Source: Kitasatospora paranensis
GTDB taxonomy: Bacteria; Actinomycetota; Actinomycetes; Streptomycetales; Streptomycetaceae
DNA length: 64,000 nucleotides
Assembly (NCBI RefSeq): GCF_039544005.1
Contig: NZ_BAABKV010000001.1
Coordinates: forward strand, 5,394,001 to 5,458,000
Reading direction: 5' to 3'
Part shown: positions 51,860-64,000 of the stretch, piece by piece
Numbering within the stretch: position 1 is the stretch's first letter
How the letters are laid out: the number at the start of each line of letters is the position of its first letter
The notes under the pieces: generated by a model
What the model was told of the DNA's origin: nothing
The model's input: only the letters and a program-made list of their open reading frames with translations
Databases searched by the model: none
Position numbers and translations under genes: made by a program

Positions 51860-53286
51860 TCAGTTGTCGCGGCTGCCCAGGTGGTGGACCTGGACCATGT
51901 TGGTGTTGCCGGGGACGCCGGGGGCGAGCCGGCGGTGACGATCACGGTGTCGCCCTCGGCGAGCTCACCCAGGCGCAGCAGCTCCCGGTCGACCTGGTGG
52001 ACCATCTCGTCGGTGGTCTCGACCTGCTCGGTGACGTAGGCGTCGACGCCCCAGCTCAGCGAGAGCTGGTTGCGGGTGGCGGCGTCCGGGGTGAACGCGA
52101 CCACCGGGATCGGCGAGCGGTACCGGGAGAGCCGGCGGGCGGTGTCGCCGGACTTGGTGAACGCGACCAGCGCCTTGCCGTTCAGGAAGTCGCCCAGCTC
52201 GCACGCGGCGCGGGCGATCGAGCCGCCCTGGGTGCGCGGCTTGCGGCCCGGGTTGAGCGGCTGGAGGCCCTGCGAGAGCAGCTCCTCCTCGGCCTTCTCG
52301 GCGATCCGGCTCATGGTGCGCACGGTCTCGACCGGGTACTTGCCGACGCTGGACTCGGCGGACAGCATGACCGCGTCGGTGCCGTCCAGGATGGCGTTGG
52401 CGACGTCGGAGACCTCGGCGCGGGTCGGGCGCGAGGCGTGGATCATCGACTCCATCATCTGGGTCGCGACGATGACCGGCTTGGCGTTCCGGCGGGCCAG
52501 CGTGATCAGCTGCTTCTGCACCAGCGGCACCCGCTCCAGCGGGTACTCCACCGCGAGGTCGCCGCGGGCGACCATGATCGCGTCGAAGGCGAGGACGATC
52601 TCCTCCATCGCCTCGACGGCCTGCGGCTTCTCGATCTTGGCGATGACCGGCACGCGGATGCCGACCTCGTCCATGACCTTGTGCACGTCGTCGATGTCCG
52701 CGGCGTTGCGGACGAAGGACAGCGCGACCATGTCGACGCCCAGCTCCAGGGCGAACCGCAGGTCGTCCTTGTCCTTCTCGGAGAGCGCGGGCACGTTCAC
52801 GGCCGCGCCGGGCAGGTTGATGCCCTTGTTGTTCGAGAGCACGCCGCCCTCGACGACCACGGTCTTCACCCGCGGGCCGTCGACGCTGACGACCTCCAGG
52901 GCGATGACGCCGTCGTTGATCAGGATCGGGTCGCCGGGCTTCACGTCGCCCGGCAGGCCCTTGTAGGTGGTGCCGCAGATGTGCTGGTCCCCGGGCACAT
53001 CCTCGGTGGTGATGGTGAAGGTGTCACCGTTGTCGACGGTGACCGGTCCGTTGGCGAAGGTGGCCAGCCGGATCTTCGGGCCCTGGAGGTCGGCCAGTAC
53101 ACCGATGGTGCGGCCGGTGTCCTCGGACACCTGGCGGACCTTGCGGTACCGCTCCTCGTGCTCCGCGTGGGAGCCGTGGCTCATGTTCAGTCGGGCGACG
53201 TTCATACCCGCCTCGACAATGGCCTTCAGCTGTTCGTAGGAGTCCGTCGCCGGACCCAGGGTGCAGACAATTTTCGCTCGGCGCAT
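51860..53286 (-). CDS. pyk: pyruvate kinase (frameshift near the 3' end)
   Basis: Converts PEP and ADP to pyruvate and ATP. The N-terminus MRRAKIVCTLGPATDS, the substrate Lys/Glu motif VIAKIEKPQAVEAMEEI and MVARGDLAVE are intact. Near the end the frame reads AGSPPASPATPTW, but one more base in the G5 run at 51920-51924 gives AGSPPGVPGNTNMVQVHHLG and a stop at 51860 (475 residues, normal length). As sequenced it would run to 51766, through a terminator and into the convergent gene, which is implausible. ATG 53286. Confidence 0.9.
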
Positions 53287-53388
53287 ATCCGTCAGTCTAT
53301 CCGTTCGTGTTATCGCTGCATTCCGCTCGTACCGTTAGGAATCGCCAACGAACCATCCCACGGACTGGGACGCTGACGGGGTGTCATC

Positions 53389-54597
53389 TCACGTGTCGCC
53401 GCGCACCAGGGCGAAGGCCTGCTGCGCGATCTCCAGCTCCTCGTCGGTCGGCACCACCGCGACCGCGACCCGCGCGTACGCGGGCGACACCACCCGGGCC
53501 TCCCGGGAACGCACGGAGTTCAGCTCCGCGTCGATCTCGATGCCCAGCGCCTCCAGCCCCGCACAGGCCGCCGCCCGGACGGGCGCCGCGTTCTCGCCGA
53601 CCCCGGCCGTGAAGGCGATCGCGTCCACCCGGCCGAGCACCGCGTAGTACGCCCCGATGTACTTGCGCAGCCGGTGCACGTAGGCGTCGAAGGCCAGCTG
53701 CGCGGCCTGGTCGCCCTCCCCGGCCCGGCGCAGGATCTCCCGCATGTCGTTGTCGCCGCACAGGCCCAGCAGGCCGCTGCGGCGGTTCAGCAGGTCGTCG
53801 ATCTCATCGACCGTCAGCCCGCCCACCCGGTGCAGGTGGAAGACCAGCCCGGGGTCGACGTCGCCCGACCGGGTGCCCATCACCAGGCCCTCCAGCGGGG
53901 TCAGCCCCATCGAGGTCTCCACGCAGACGCCGCCGGCCACCGCGGAGGCCGAGGCCCCGTTGCCGAGGTGCAGCACGATCACGTTCAGCTCGGCCGGGTC
54001 GCGCCCCAGCAGCCGGGCCGTCGCCCGCGACACGTACCGGTGCGAGGTGCCGTGGAAGCCGTAGCGCCGCACCCGGTGCTCGTCGGCCACCGCGCGGTCG
54101 ATCGCGTACCGGGCCGCGTGCTCCGGCACGGTGGTGTGGAAGGCGGTGTCGAAGACGGCGACCTGCGGAAGGTCCGGGCGCAGCCGCCGCGCGACCTCGA
54201 TGCCGGTGATGTTGGCCGGGTTGTGCAGCGGGGCGACCGGGATCAGCCGCCGGACCTCGGCGAGGACCTCGTCGGTGACCACCGTCGGCGCGGTGAACCG
54301 CCGCCCGCCGTGCACCACCCGGTGGCCGATCGCGGCCAGCCGCGGCGAGTCCAGGCCCAGCCCGTCCGCGGCCAGCTCGGCGGCGACCGCGTCCAGGGCC
54401 GCCGTGTGGTCCGGGAAGGCCCCGAGCAGCTCCCGCTCGGCACCGTCCGCCGCGGTGTGCACCAGCCGGCCGGCCGGCTCGCCGATCCGCTCGACCAGGC
54501 CGGCCGCGGCCCGCGAACCGTCCAGCATGTCGATCAGCTGGTACTTGACGGAGGACGATCCCGCATTGAGGACGAGGACGAGGGTCCCTTCGGTCAC
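53389..54597 (-). CDS. ackA: acetate kinase
   Basis: Interconverts acetate plus ATP and acetyl phosphate plus ADP. It has 402 residues. Visible motifs are VLVLNAGSSSVKYQL at the N-terminus, GHRVVHGG, VFDTAFHTTVPEHAARYAI, RRYGFHGTSHRYV and NVIVLHLGNGASASAV, all standard for the ASKHA acetate kinases. The start GTG 54597 overlaps the pta stop by four bases (GTGA), so translation is coupled to pta. Confidence 0.95.
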   Translation of the reverse strand: MTEGTLVLVLNAGSSSVKYQLIDMLDGSRAAAGLVERIGEPAGRLVHTAADGAERELLGAFPDHTAALDAVAAELAADGLGLDSPRLAAIGHRVVHGGRRFTAPTVVTDEVLAEVRRLIPVAPLHNPANITGIEVARRLRPDLPQVAVFDTAFHTTVPEHAARYAIDRAVADEHRVRRYGFHGTSHRYVSRATARLLGRDPAELNVIVLHLGNGASASAVAGGVCVETSMGLTPLEGLVMGTRSGDVDPGLVFHLHRVGGLTVDEIDDLLNRRSGLLGLCGDNDMREILRRAGEGDQAAQLAFDAYVHRLRKYIGAYYAVLGRVDAIAFTAGVGENAAPVRAAACAGLEALGIEIDAELNSVRSREARVVSPAYARVAVAVVPTDEELEIAQQAFALVRGDT

Positions 54598-56728
54598 TTC
54601 CCGGCTCCTTCGAGGGCGCGCTGCGACTGGACGGCGGTGATCGCCACGGTGTTCACGATGTCCTCGACCAGGGCGCCGCGGGACAGGTCGTTGACGGGCT
54701 TGCGCAGCCCCTGGAGCACCGGGCCGACGGCCACCGCCCCGGCCGAGCGCTGCACCGCCTTGTAGGTGTTGTTGCCGGTGTTGAGGTCCGGGAAGATCAG
54801 CACGGTGGCCCGGCCGGCCACCGCCGAGCCCGGCAGCTTGGTGGCCGCGACCCGGGCGTCCACCGCCGCGTCGTACTGGATCGGCCCCTCGACCAGGATG
54901 TCCGGGCGCTCCTGCCGGACGATCTCGGTCGCCTGCCGGACCTTGTCCACGTCCACTCCGGAGCCCGAGGTGCCGGTGGAGTAGCTGAGCATCGCGACCC
55001 GCGGCTCCACACCGAACTGGGCGGCCGTCGCCGCGGACTGGATGGCGATGTCGGCCAGCTGCCGGGCGTCCGGATCCGGGTTCACCGCGCAGTCGCCGTA
55101 GACCAGCACCCGGTCCGCCAGGCACATGAAGAACACCGAGGAGACGATCGAGGCCCCCGGGGAGGTCCTGATCACCTCGAAGGCCGGCCGGATCGTCGCC
55201 GCCGTGGAGTGCACCGCCCCGGAGACCATGCCGTCGGCGATGCCCTCCTGGACCATCAGCGTCCCGAAGTACGAGACGTCGGTGACCACGTCCAGCGCCC
55301 GCTCCACGGTCATGCCCTTGTGCGCGCGCAGCTCGGCGTACAGCGCGGCGAAGCGCTCCCGCAGCGGGCTGGTCGCCGGGTCGACGATCCGCAGTCGGAC
55401 GCGGTCCGCGGCGTCCTCCGCGGGCTGCGGCAGTTCGAGGCCCAGCGACGCCGCCCTGCGCAGCACCGCCCCGGGCTCGCCGAGGAGGGTCAGGTCGCAG
55501 ATGTTGCGACGCAGCAGCACCTCCGCGGCGCGCAGCACCCGCTCCTCGGAGCCCTCCGGCAGCACGATGTGCCGCCGGTCGGCCCGGGCCCGCTCCAGCA
55601 GCTCGTGCTCGAACATCATCGGGGTCACCCGCTCGGACCGCACCAGCTCGATCCGCTTGGTCAACTCGGCCGTGTCCACGTGGAGTTCGAACAGGCCGAG
55701 GGCGATCTCGGCCTTCCGCCGACTCTCCGGGCCGATCCGTCCCTCCAGGTGGGTGAGCGCCGCCGCCGTCGGCCAGCTGCCCTCCGGCACCACCGCGACC
55801 GGGGTGCCCGGGGCGAGCCGGGCGGCCAGCGCCATCACGTTCGGCCCGGGGTGCTGCCCGAGCGTCAGCAGCACCCCCGCGATCGGCGGCGCGCCGGCCG
55901 CGTGCGCGGCCAGCGCCCCGATCACCAGGTCCGCCCGGTCGCCCGGGGTCACCACCAGCGCGCCCTCGGTCAGCGCGGTCAGGAAGGTCGGCAGCATCGC
56001 GCCGCCGAAGACGAACGAGCGCACGTCCCGGGCCAGGCCCGCCGCGTCGCCCAGCAGCACCTCCGCGCCGGTCGCCTCGACCAGCTGCGCCACCGTCGGC
56101 GCGGACAGCGCCGGCTCCTCGGGCAGCACGTACGCCGGGACGGGCAGCTTCGCGGCCAGCGCCCGCTGCACCGGCTGCTTCACGGCGGGGGCCACCCGGT
56201 TGGCGATCAGGGCCAGCGTCGAGCAGCCGAGGTCGGTGTAGGCCCGGTGGGCGCTCAGCACCTCGGCGGCCACCGCCGGCGCGTCGCCGCCCTGGCCGCC
56301 GACCACCGGCAGCACCCAGGCCCCGAACTCGTTCGCGAGCCGGGCGTTGAAGGCCAGCTCGTCCGGGATGTTGGTGTCGGCGAAGTCGGTGCCCAGCACC
56401 AGCACGGCCTGGCAGCGGCGCTCCACCGCGCGGAACCGGTCCACCAGGGTGGAGACCAGTTCGTCCTGGCCCTGCGCGGCCTGCAGCGCGGCGGCCTCCT
56501 CGTACGTCATGCCGTACGTCGCCGGGGCCGGCAGGTCGAGGCGGTAGCGGGCCCGCAGCAGTTCGACGACGTGGTCCGAGCCCGGCTCGCCGGGGGCCTG
56601 CGCGTGAACCAGCGGGCGGAACACCCCGACGGAGTCGACCTGGCGGGTGAGCAGTTCCATGACCCCGAGCTCGACGGCCTGCCGGCCGTCCCCCGGTCGA
56701 TCCCGGTCACGTACACGCTGCGCGCCAC
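54594..56728 (-). CDS. pta: phosphate acetyltransferase (frameshift near the 5' end)
   Basis: Transfers acetyl between CoA and phosphate; the partner of AckA. The long form has an N-terminal P-loop-like/DRTGG part and the C-terminal PTA_PTB domain. The conserved N-terminus RSVYVTGIDRG breaks at the C5 run 56690-56694. One more base continues as DGRQAVELGVMELLTRQVDS, giving about 711 residues. The start is GTG 56728 (VARSVYVTGIDRG) with GGAG upstream; GTG 56737 is possible. Downstream blocks include PEGSEERVLRAAEVLLRR and YSTGTSGSGVDVDKVRQAT. Confidence 0.9.
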
Positions 56729-56829
56729 GTGGGTCACTCCGTCCCGTCGTCCAGGCAGTATTCACTGCCGACCCTACCTGGGCACAGGTGTTCCCACCCG
56801 GGGGAGTCGGGCCCCGGCCCGGGCACGCC

Positions 56830-56864
56830 CGAGGGGGCCGCCCGGCCTGCGGGCGGCCCCCTCG
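56830..56864 (-). terminator. 15-bp perfect hairpin terminator after glgB
   Basis: CGAGGGGGCCGCCCG-gcctg-CGGGCGGCCCCCTCG. It starts about 20 bases after the glgB stop and separates the glucan genes from pta-ackA. Confidence 0.8.
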
Positions 56865-56884
56865 TCGTACGCGGTGCGGCGGCG

Positions 56885-59229
56885 TCAGGCCGGGCGCAGC
56901 CAGAGCGTCGCGAGCGGCGGCACGATCACCTCGGCGCTGCCGGGCTGCCCGTTGTGCGGGGTGCCCTCGGCCTTGATCGGACGGGAGTTGCTGATGCCCC
57001 CGCCGCCGTAGGCCTCGGCGTCGGTGTTGAGGGCCTCCTCCCAGAGCTGGTCGGCGCCCGCCAGTCGGGGCAGGCCGACCCGGTGGCCGTGCCGGACGAC
57101 CGGGGAGAAGTTGCAGATCGCGACCAGTGGCGTGCCGTCGGCGGCGTACCGGACGAAGGAGAGCAGGTTGTCGTCGGCGGCGCCGCCGTCGAGCCAGCGG
57201 AAGCCGTCGGGGGTGGTGTCCTGCTCCCAGAGGGCGGGGGTGGTGCGGTAGACGGCGTTGAGGTCGCCGACGAGCTGCTGGACGCCGCGGTGGTCGGCGG
57301 CGGCCGGCCACCCCTCGTCGAGCACCCACCACTGCGGGCCCTGCTCGTGGTCCCATTCGGCGCCCTGGGCGAACTCCTGGCCCATGAAGAGGAGTTGCTT
57401 GCCGGGGTGGGCCCACATGAAGCCCAGGTAGGCGCGGTGGTTCGCGCGCTGCTGCCACCAGTCGCCGGGCATCTTGGAGACCAGGGACTGCTTGCCGTGC
57501 ACCACCTCGTCGTGCGAGATCGGCAGCACGTAGTTCTCGGAGTAGGCGTAGACCATCGAGAACGTGATGTCGTTGTGGTGGTACTTGCGGTGCACCGGCT
57601 CCTTGGACATGTAGACCAGCGAGTCGTGCATCCAGCCCATGTTCCACTTCAGCCCGAAGCCGAGGCCGCCGCTGTCGGTCGGGCGGGTCACGCCGTCCCA
57701 GGCGGTCGACTCCTCGGCGATGGTGACCACCCCGGGGCAGCGCCGGTAGACCGTTGCGTTCATCTCCTGAAGGAAGGAGGCCGCGTCGAGGTTCTCCCGG
57801 CCGCCGAACGCGTTGGGCGACCACGCCCCGCCCTCGCGGGAGTAGTCGAGGTAGAGCATCGAGGCGACGGCGTCGACCCGCAGGCCGTCGACGTGGAACT
57901 CCTCGCACCAGTAGACGGCGTTGGCGACGAGGAAGTTGCGGACCTCGGTGCGGCCGTAGTCGAACTCCAGGGTGCCCCAGTCGGGGTGCTCGGCGCGCAG
58001 TGGGTCGGCGGGTTCGTAGAGGGGTTCGCCGTCGAAGCGGGCGAGGGCGAAGTCGTCCTTGGGGAAGTGGGCGGGGACCCAGTCGACGATGACGCCGATG
58101 CCGGCCTGGTGGAGGGTGTCGACGAGGTGGCGGAAGTCGTCGGGGGTGCCGAGGCGGGCGGTGGGGGCGTAGAAGCCGGAGACCTGGTAGCCCCAGGATC
58201 CGCCGAAGGGGTGTTCCATGACGGGCATGAACTCGACGTGGGTGAAGCCGAGGGCGGTGAGGTAGCCGGGCAGGACGTCGGCGATCTGCCGGTAGGTGGT
58301 GAGGTCGGGGCGCCAGGAGGCGAGGTGGAGTTCGTAGACGGACATCGGGGCGCGGTGGTGGGGGGCGCGGGTGCGGCGCTCCATCCAGTCCCGGTCGTTC
58401 CAGGTGTGGGTGGAGGCGGTGACCAGGGAGGCGGTGTCGGGCGGGCACTGGGCGGCGCGGGCGAGCGGGTCGGCCTTCTGGCGGACGTCGCCGTGCCGGG
58501 AGCGGATCTCGTACTTGTAGACGGCGCCGGCCTGCAGGGCGGGCACGAAGAGCTCCCAGATGCCGGAGGAGCCGAGGGAGCGCATCGGGTGGCCGGTGCC
58601 GTCCCAGTGGTTGAAGTCGCCGACCAGCCGCACGCCGGCCGCGTTCGGCGCCCAGACCGCGAACGACACCCCCGCGATCCCCTCCACCTCCCGCAGGTGC
58701 GAACCCAGCACCCGCCACAACTGCTCGTGCCGGCCCTCCGCGATCAGATGCAGATCCAGCTCCCCCAGCGTCGGCGCCACCCGGTACCCGTCCTCCTGCT
58801 CCAGCGGCTCACCGCCCGGGTAGGTGACCTTCAGCCGGTAGGGCGGGAACGCGCGGCCCGCCAGCAGACCGGTGAACAGACCGGACTGCTGGTGGGTCAG
58901 CTCGGCAGGGCCGAACTCCGTCTCCACCACGACCCGCTCCGCGAACGGCCGCAGCACCCGGATCGCGGTGCCCTCCAGCACCGCGTGCGCGCCGAGCAGG
59001 CCGTGCGGGTCGTGGTGCTCGCCCGAGACCAGCCGGTCGACCTCGGCCGGCGGCAGCGGTGCCTCCGGCAGCCGCAGCGAGGCGGACGGTGACTGCTCGG
59101 CCCGCGGTGGCGCCGCGGGCTCGCGCCGCCGGGCCCCCGGCCCTTGGCGCCGGAGGCCGGCGCGCCCGGCCGGAAGGTGGCGGGCAGAGCCGGGGTGGAG
59201 CGGTCGGGCTTGGGGCCGAGCGGGGTCAC
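56885..59229 (-). CDS. glgB: 1,4-alpha-glucan branching enzyme (frameshift near the 5' end)
   Basis: GH13 branching enzyme that introduces alpha-1,6 branches. The N-terminal CBM48 region (GVSFAVWAPNAAGVRLVGDF) precedes the catalytic barrel with HVDGLRVDAVASMLYLD (nucleophile Asp), VTIAEESTAWDGVT (acid Glu) and LPISHDEVVHGKQSL. Start GTG 59229 (VTPLGPKPDRSTPALPATF) has AGGAGG seven bases ahead. The frame breaks at the C5 run 59134-59138; one more base leads into RRREPAAPPRAEQSP. The result is about 781 residues. It acts with GlgE to build branched maltosyl-glucan. Confidence 0.92.
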
Positions 59230-59256
59230 GTCGGGTCCTCCTGCGGTTGCGGGTCG

Positions 59257-60750
59257 TCAGACGGTCAGGGCCAGGCGATTGATGGCCGCCAGCGGGATCG
59301 GCAGCCAGCTCGGACGGTGGCGGGCCTCGTAGACGACCTCGTACACCGCCTTGTCGATCTCCAGCGCGCGCAGCAGTTCGGGCGCGCCCGCCGGGTCCAT
59401 GCCTCCGCCGGCGGTGTAGCCGGCGCAGTACGCGGCCCGGTTGCGGGCCGCCCAGGCGGCGGCCAGGTGGGCGAGCTCGGGATCGGGGCCGGGCGCGCCG
59501 GCGAGGAGGTGGGCGGCGGCGTAGTCGAAGGAGCGGAGCATCGCGGCGACGTCCCGCAGCGCGGGCTGCGGCAGCCGCCGCTCGGCCAGCGGCTTGGCCG
59601 GCTCGCCCTCGAAGTCGAGCAGCACCCAGCCGTGCGGGGTGCGCATCGCCTGGCCGAGGTGCAGGTCGCCGTGGATCCGCTGGACGGGCAGCCCCTCCAG
59701 GTGGTCGGCGGTGAGCTGCTGGAACGCCCCGCGCAGCGCGGAGCGGTAGCGCAGCAGGCCGGGGACGGCGGCGACCGCGGAGTCGAGCCGGTCCGCCATG
59801 GCGCCGGCCAGCCGGTCGATCTCGGGGCGGTCGAGCCGGGCGGTCGGCATCGAGCGGGCCAGCACCCGGTGCACCTCGGCGGTGGCCCGGCCGAGCCGGT
59901 GCGCCTCGATGGCGAAGTTGCCGGGGGTCGGGTCGCCCTTGAGCCGGGCGACCTGGTCCAGGGCGAGCTCCCAGCCGTCCTCGGCGTCCGGCAGGTAGCG
60001 CTGGAGCAGGCCGAGTGTGGCCGGTTCCGATCGCTCCAGCCGGGATTCGAACCAGGCGGCGACCCGGGGGATCCGGGTGGAGCCGGCCCGCGAGAGGGCG
60101 AGCGAGAGTTCGAGGTCCGGATTGGTGCCGGGGGAGATCCGGCGGAACAGCTTCAGGATGAAGGACGTCCCGTAGATCACCGAGCTGTTGGACTGCTCGG
60201 CCGTGGAGGCCCGGCCGGGCAGGTTGCCGGGCAGCCCGGGCCCGGGCGTGCGGCGGAAGGAGAGCGCGCCGAAGCGGTCGCCGGTGGCCAGGTGCTCCAG
60301 CAGCCGCCCGGTGAGCTCCGGGTCGTGCACCGCGTCGTAGAGGACGGCGCCGTCGTGCGGGCCGCCGCCGGCGAGCCGGCCGAGGACGGCGGCGGGACCG
60401 ATGCCGGACGGCTCCTGCGAGCGGATGCCGAGCAGCAGCTGGTAGATGTCGTCCTGGGCGGCCGGGCCGGTCCCGTGCTCGACCCGCAGCAGCAGGTGCA
60501 GCAGGGTCGGGTCGCCGACCTGCAGCGGCGTGCCGACCACGGGGGTGAGGCCGGTGATGGCCCGCCCCTTGCCGGCGTACCAGCGCTGGGTGGGGAGCCA
60601 GTGGGCGATCAGCGGCAGGGCGGCGCCCACGAGCTCGCTGACCCCCGCAGTGGTTCTCCGGCCCGCGGTTCCGCGCGTCCCGAGGGGCCCGGGGGCGCCC
60701 TCGGGTAGGTCGCGGTGCGCGTGGGCTTGAGAACGGGAGGTTTCGGACAT
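59257..60750 (-). CDS. mak: maltokinase
   Basis: Phosphorylates maltose from TreS to maltose-1-phosphate, the donor for GlgE. It has 497 residues. The kinase-like fold shows QRIHGDLHLGQAM (phosphotransfer loop) and VLLDFEGEP (metal-binding). The start ATG 60750 (MSETSRSQAHAHRD) is followed by a 30-residue variable region and then the usual LPTQRWYAGKGR block. A gap of 27 bases to glgB suggests the two are cotranscribed. Confidence 0.93.
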   Translation of the reverse strand: MSETSRSQAHAHRDLPEGAPGPLGTRGTAGRRTTAGVSELVGAALPLIAHWLPTQRWYAGKGRAITGLTPVVGTPLQVGDPTLLHLLLRVEHGTGPAAQDDIYQLLLGIRSQEPSGIGPAAVLGRLAGGGPHDGAVLYDAVHDPELTGRLLEHLATGDRFGALSFRRTPGPGLPGNLPGRASTAEQSNSSVIYGTSFILKLFRRISPGTNPDLELSLALSRAGSTRIPRVAAWFESRLERSEPATLGLLQRYLPDAEDGWELALDQVARLKGDPTPGNFAIEAHRLGRATAEVHRVLARSMPTARLDRPEIDRLAGAMADRLDSAVAAVPGLLRYRSALRGAFQQLTADHLEGLPVQRIHGDLHLGQAMRTPHGWVLLDFEGEPAKPLAERRLPQPALRDVAAMLRSFDYAAAHLLAGAPGPDPELAHLAAAWAARNRAAYCAGYTAGGGMDPAGAPELLRALEIDKAVYEVVYEARHRPSWLPIPLAAINRLALTV

Positions 60751-60917
60751 GACTCCCTTTCCCCGGAAGGTGGGCCGGCTGCCCGACGGGTCGTGACCGG
60801 GCCTGCAGTCTTCCGGATTTCGGCGGCGCGGCGGCGGAGGCACGCGAGCGGGGCTCGGGTGTCACGCCTTCGTGTGGGTGGCCGTTGGGCTGTTCTCCGT
60901 ACGCGGTGGTGCGAAGA

Positions 60918-60957
60918 CCCTCCGGGGCGCAGGCGGTGATTCCCGCGCCCCGGAGGG
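60918..60957 (-). terminator. 13-bp perfect hairpin between treS and mak
   Basis: CCCTCCGGGGCGC at 60918-60930 pairs with GCGCCCCGGAGGG at 60945-60957. It lies in the 262-base gap after the corrected treS stop, so treS and mak-glgB are probably separate transcripts or subject to partial termination. Confidence 0.75.
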
Positions 60958-61012
60958 CTGCTGGCCCGGAGACCTGGTGGTGGATCGTTACTTCGGACCG
61001 GGACGGGCGCCG

Positions 61013-62715
<1,703 letters not shown>

Positions 62716-62874
62716 TGAGAGCCTCCGGCATTCGGAAGGTGGGAGGAGGAGCCGGGAGAGAGCCGAGTCCGGCAGGGCGGAGAGGGTGGCCGGTACGGAG
62801 CACCGGCGGCCGACGGCGACGCGGTCCGGGTGGGGGAGGCCGGTCGGTGCGGCCGCCCCCGACCGCCGGAGGCG

Positions 62875-64000
<1,126 letters not shown>

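Noticed and set aside
57754..58092. Additional Arg/Gly-rich open frames opposite glgB, mak and treS
   Set aside because: They are antisense or alternate-frame shadows of confidently identified glucan-metabolism genes.

Overview
The window is very G+C-rich DNA with strong G/C bias at third codon positions. Its gene content points to a streptomycete (Streptomyces or Kitasatospora): the polar-growth coiled-coil pair filP-scy, a complete atp operon preceded by prfA-prmC and a WecA-type transferase, an isobutyryl-CoA-mutase-like gene, and a GlgE-type glycogen cluster. As far as I recall, the order parallels the S. coelicolor chromosome core from about SCO5360 to SCO5444. I see no rRNA, tRNA, CRISPR array, prophage, insertion sequence or natural-product cluster.

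Layout. 1-5.8 kb: end of prfA, prmC, a threonylcarbamoyl-AMP synthase, a low-molecular-weight tyrosine phosphatase, a SHMT-like gene and a WecA/TagO-like transferase. 6.0-14.0 kb: atpI-B-E-F-H-A-G-D-C. 14.1-26.5 kb: DUF2550 protein, cobalamin adenosyltransferase, 3-hydroxyacyl-CoA dehydrogenase, STAS protein, a membrane-anchored P-loop protein, nucS, an SCO5389-family gene, a luciferase-like monooxygenase, an ABC transporter and an alpha/beta hydrolase. 26.6-33.4 kb: a secreted phytase-like esterase, filP and scy. 33.8-36.7 kb: methylmalonyl-CoA epimerase, thiolase and meaB. 36.8-44.2 kb: two MarR regulators, three coupled AIM24 genes, a DUF2127 protein, two DUF3817 proteins and an M4 protease. 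44.7-48.5 kb: the acyl-CoA mutase, a TetR regulator and a thioredoxin-like co-chaperone. 49.1-51.8 kb: three coupled envelope/secreted genes. 51.9-56.7 kb: pyk, ackA, pta. 56.9-64 kb: glgB, mak, treS and a truncated glgE.

How genes work together. The epimerase, MeaB and the mutase belong to branched/C3 acyl-CoA metabolism, with the adenosyltransferase supplying adenosylcobalamin. Pta-AckA and pyruvate kinase form a central-carbon block. TreS, Mak, GlgE and GlgB make up the trehalose-to-alpha-glucan route. Many convergent gene pairs share near-perfect GC-rich hairpins that look like bidirectional terminators.

The most important property of this sequence for any reader is that at least ten genes are broken by one missing G or C at a run that reads as exactly five bases: glyA-like, DUF2550, the P-loop protein, the monooxygenase, the second DUF3817 gene, pyk, pta, glgB, treS and glgE. 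Restoring one base in each case recovers family-typical ends. This looks like homopolymer-length error in the assembly, not ten real pseudogenes. Coordinates for these genes are those of the repaired genes. I did not find a clearly new defence or biosynthetic system. The best candidates for new biology are regulatory sites (an operator upstream of the mutase, a shared TTAC-N6-GTAA site, a CRP-like motif present twice), the AIM24 triplet and the DUF6230/DUF6114 trio.
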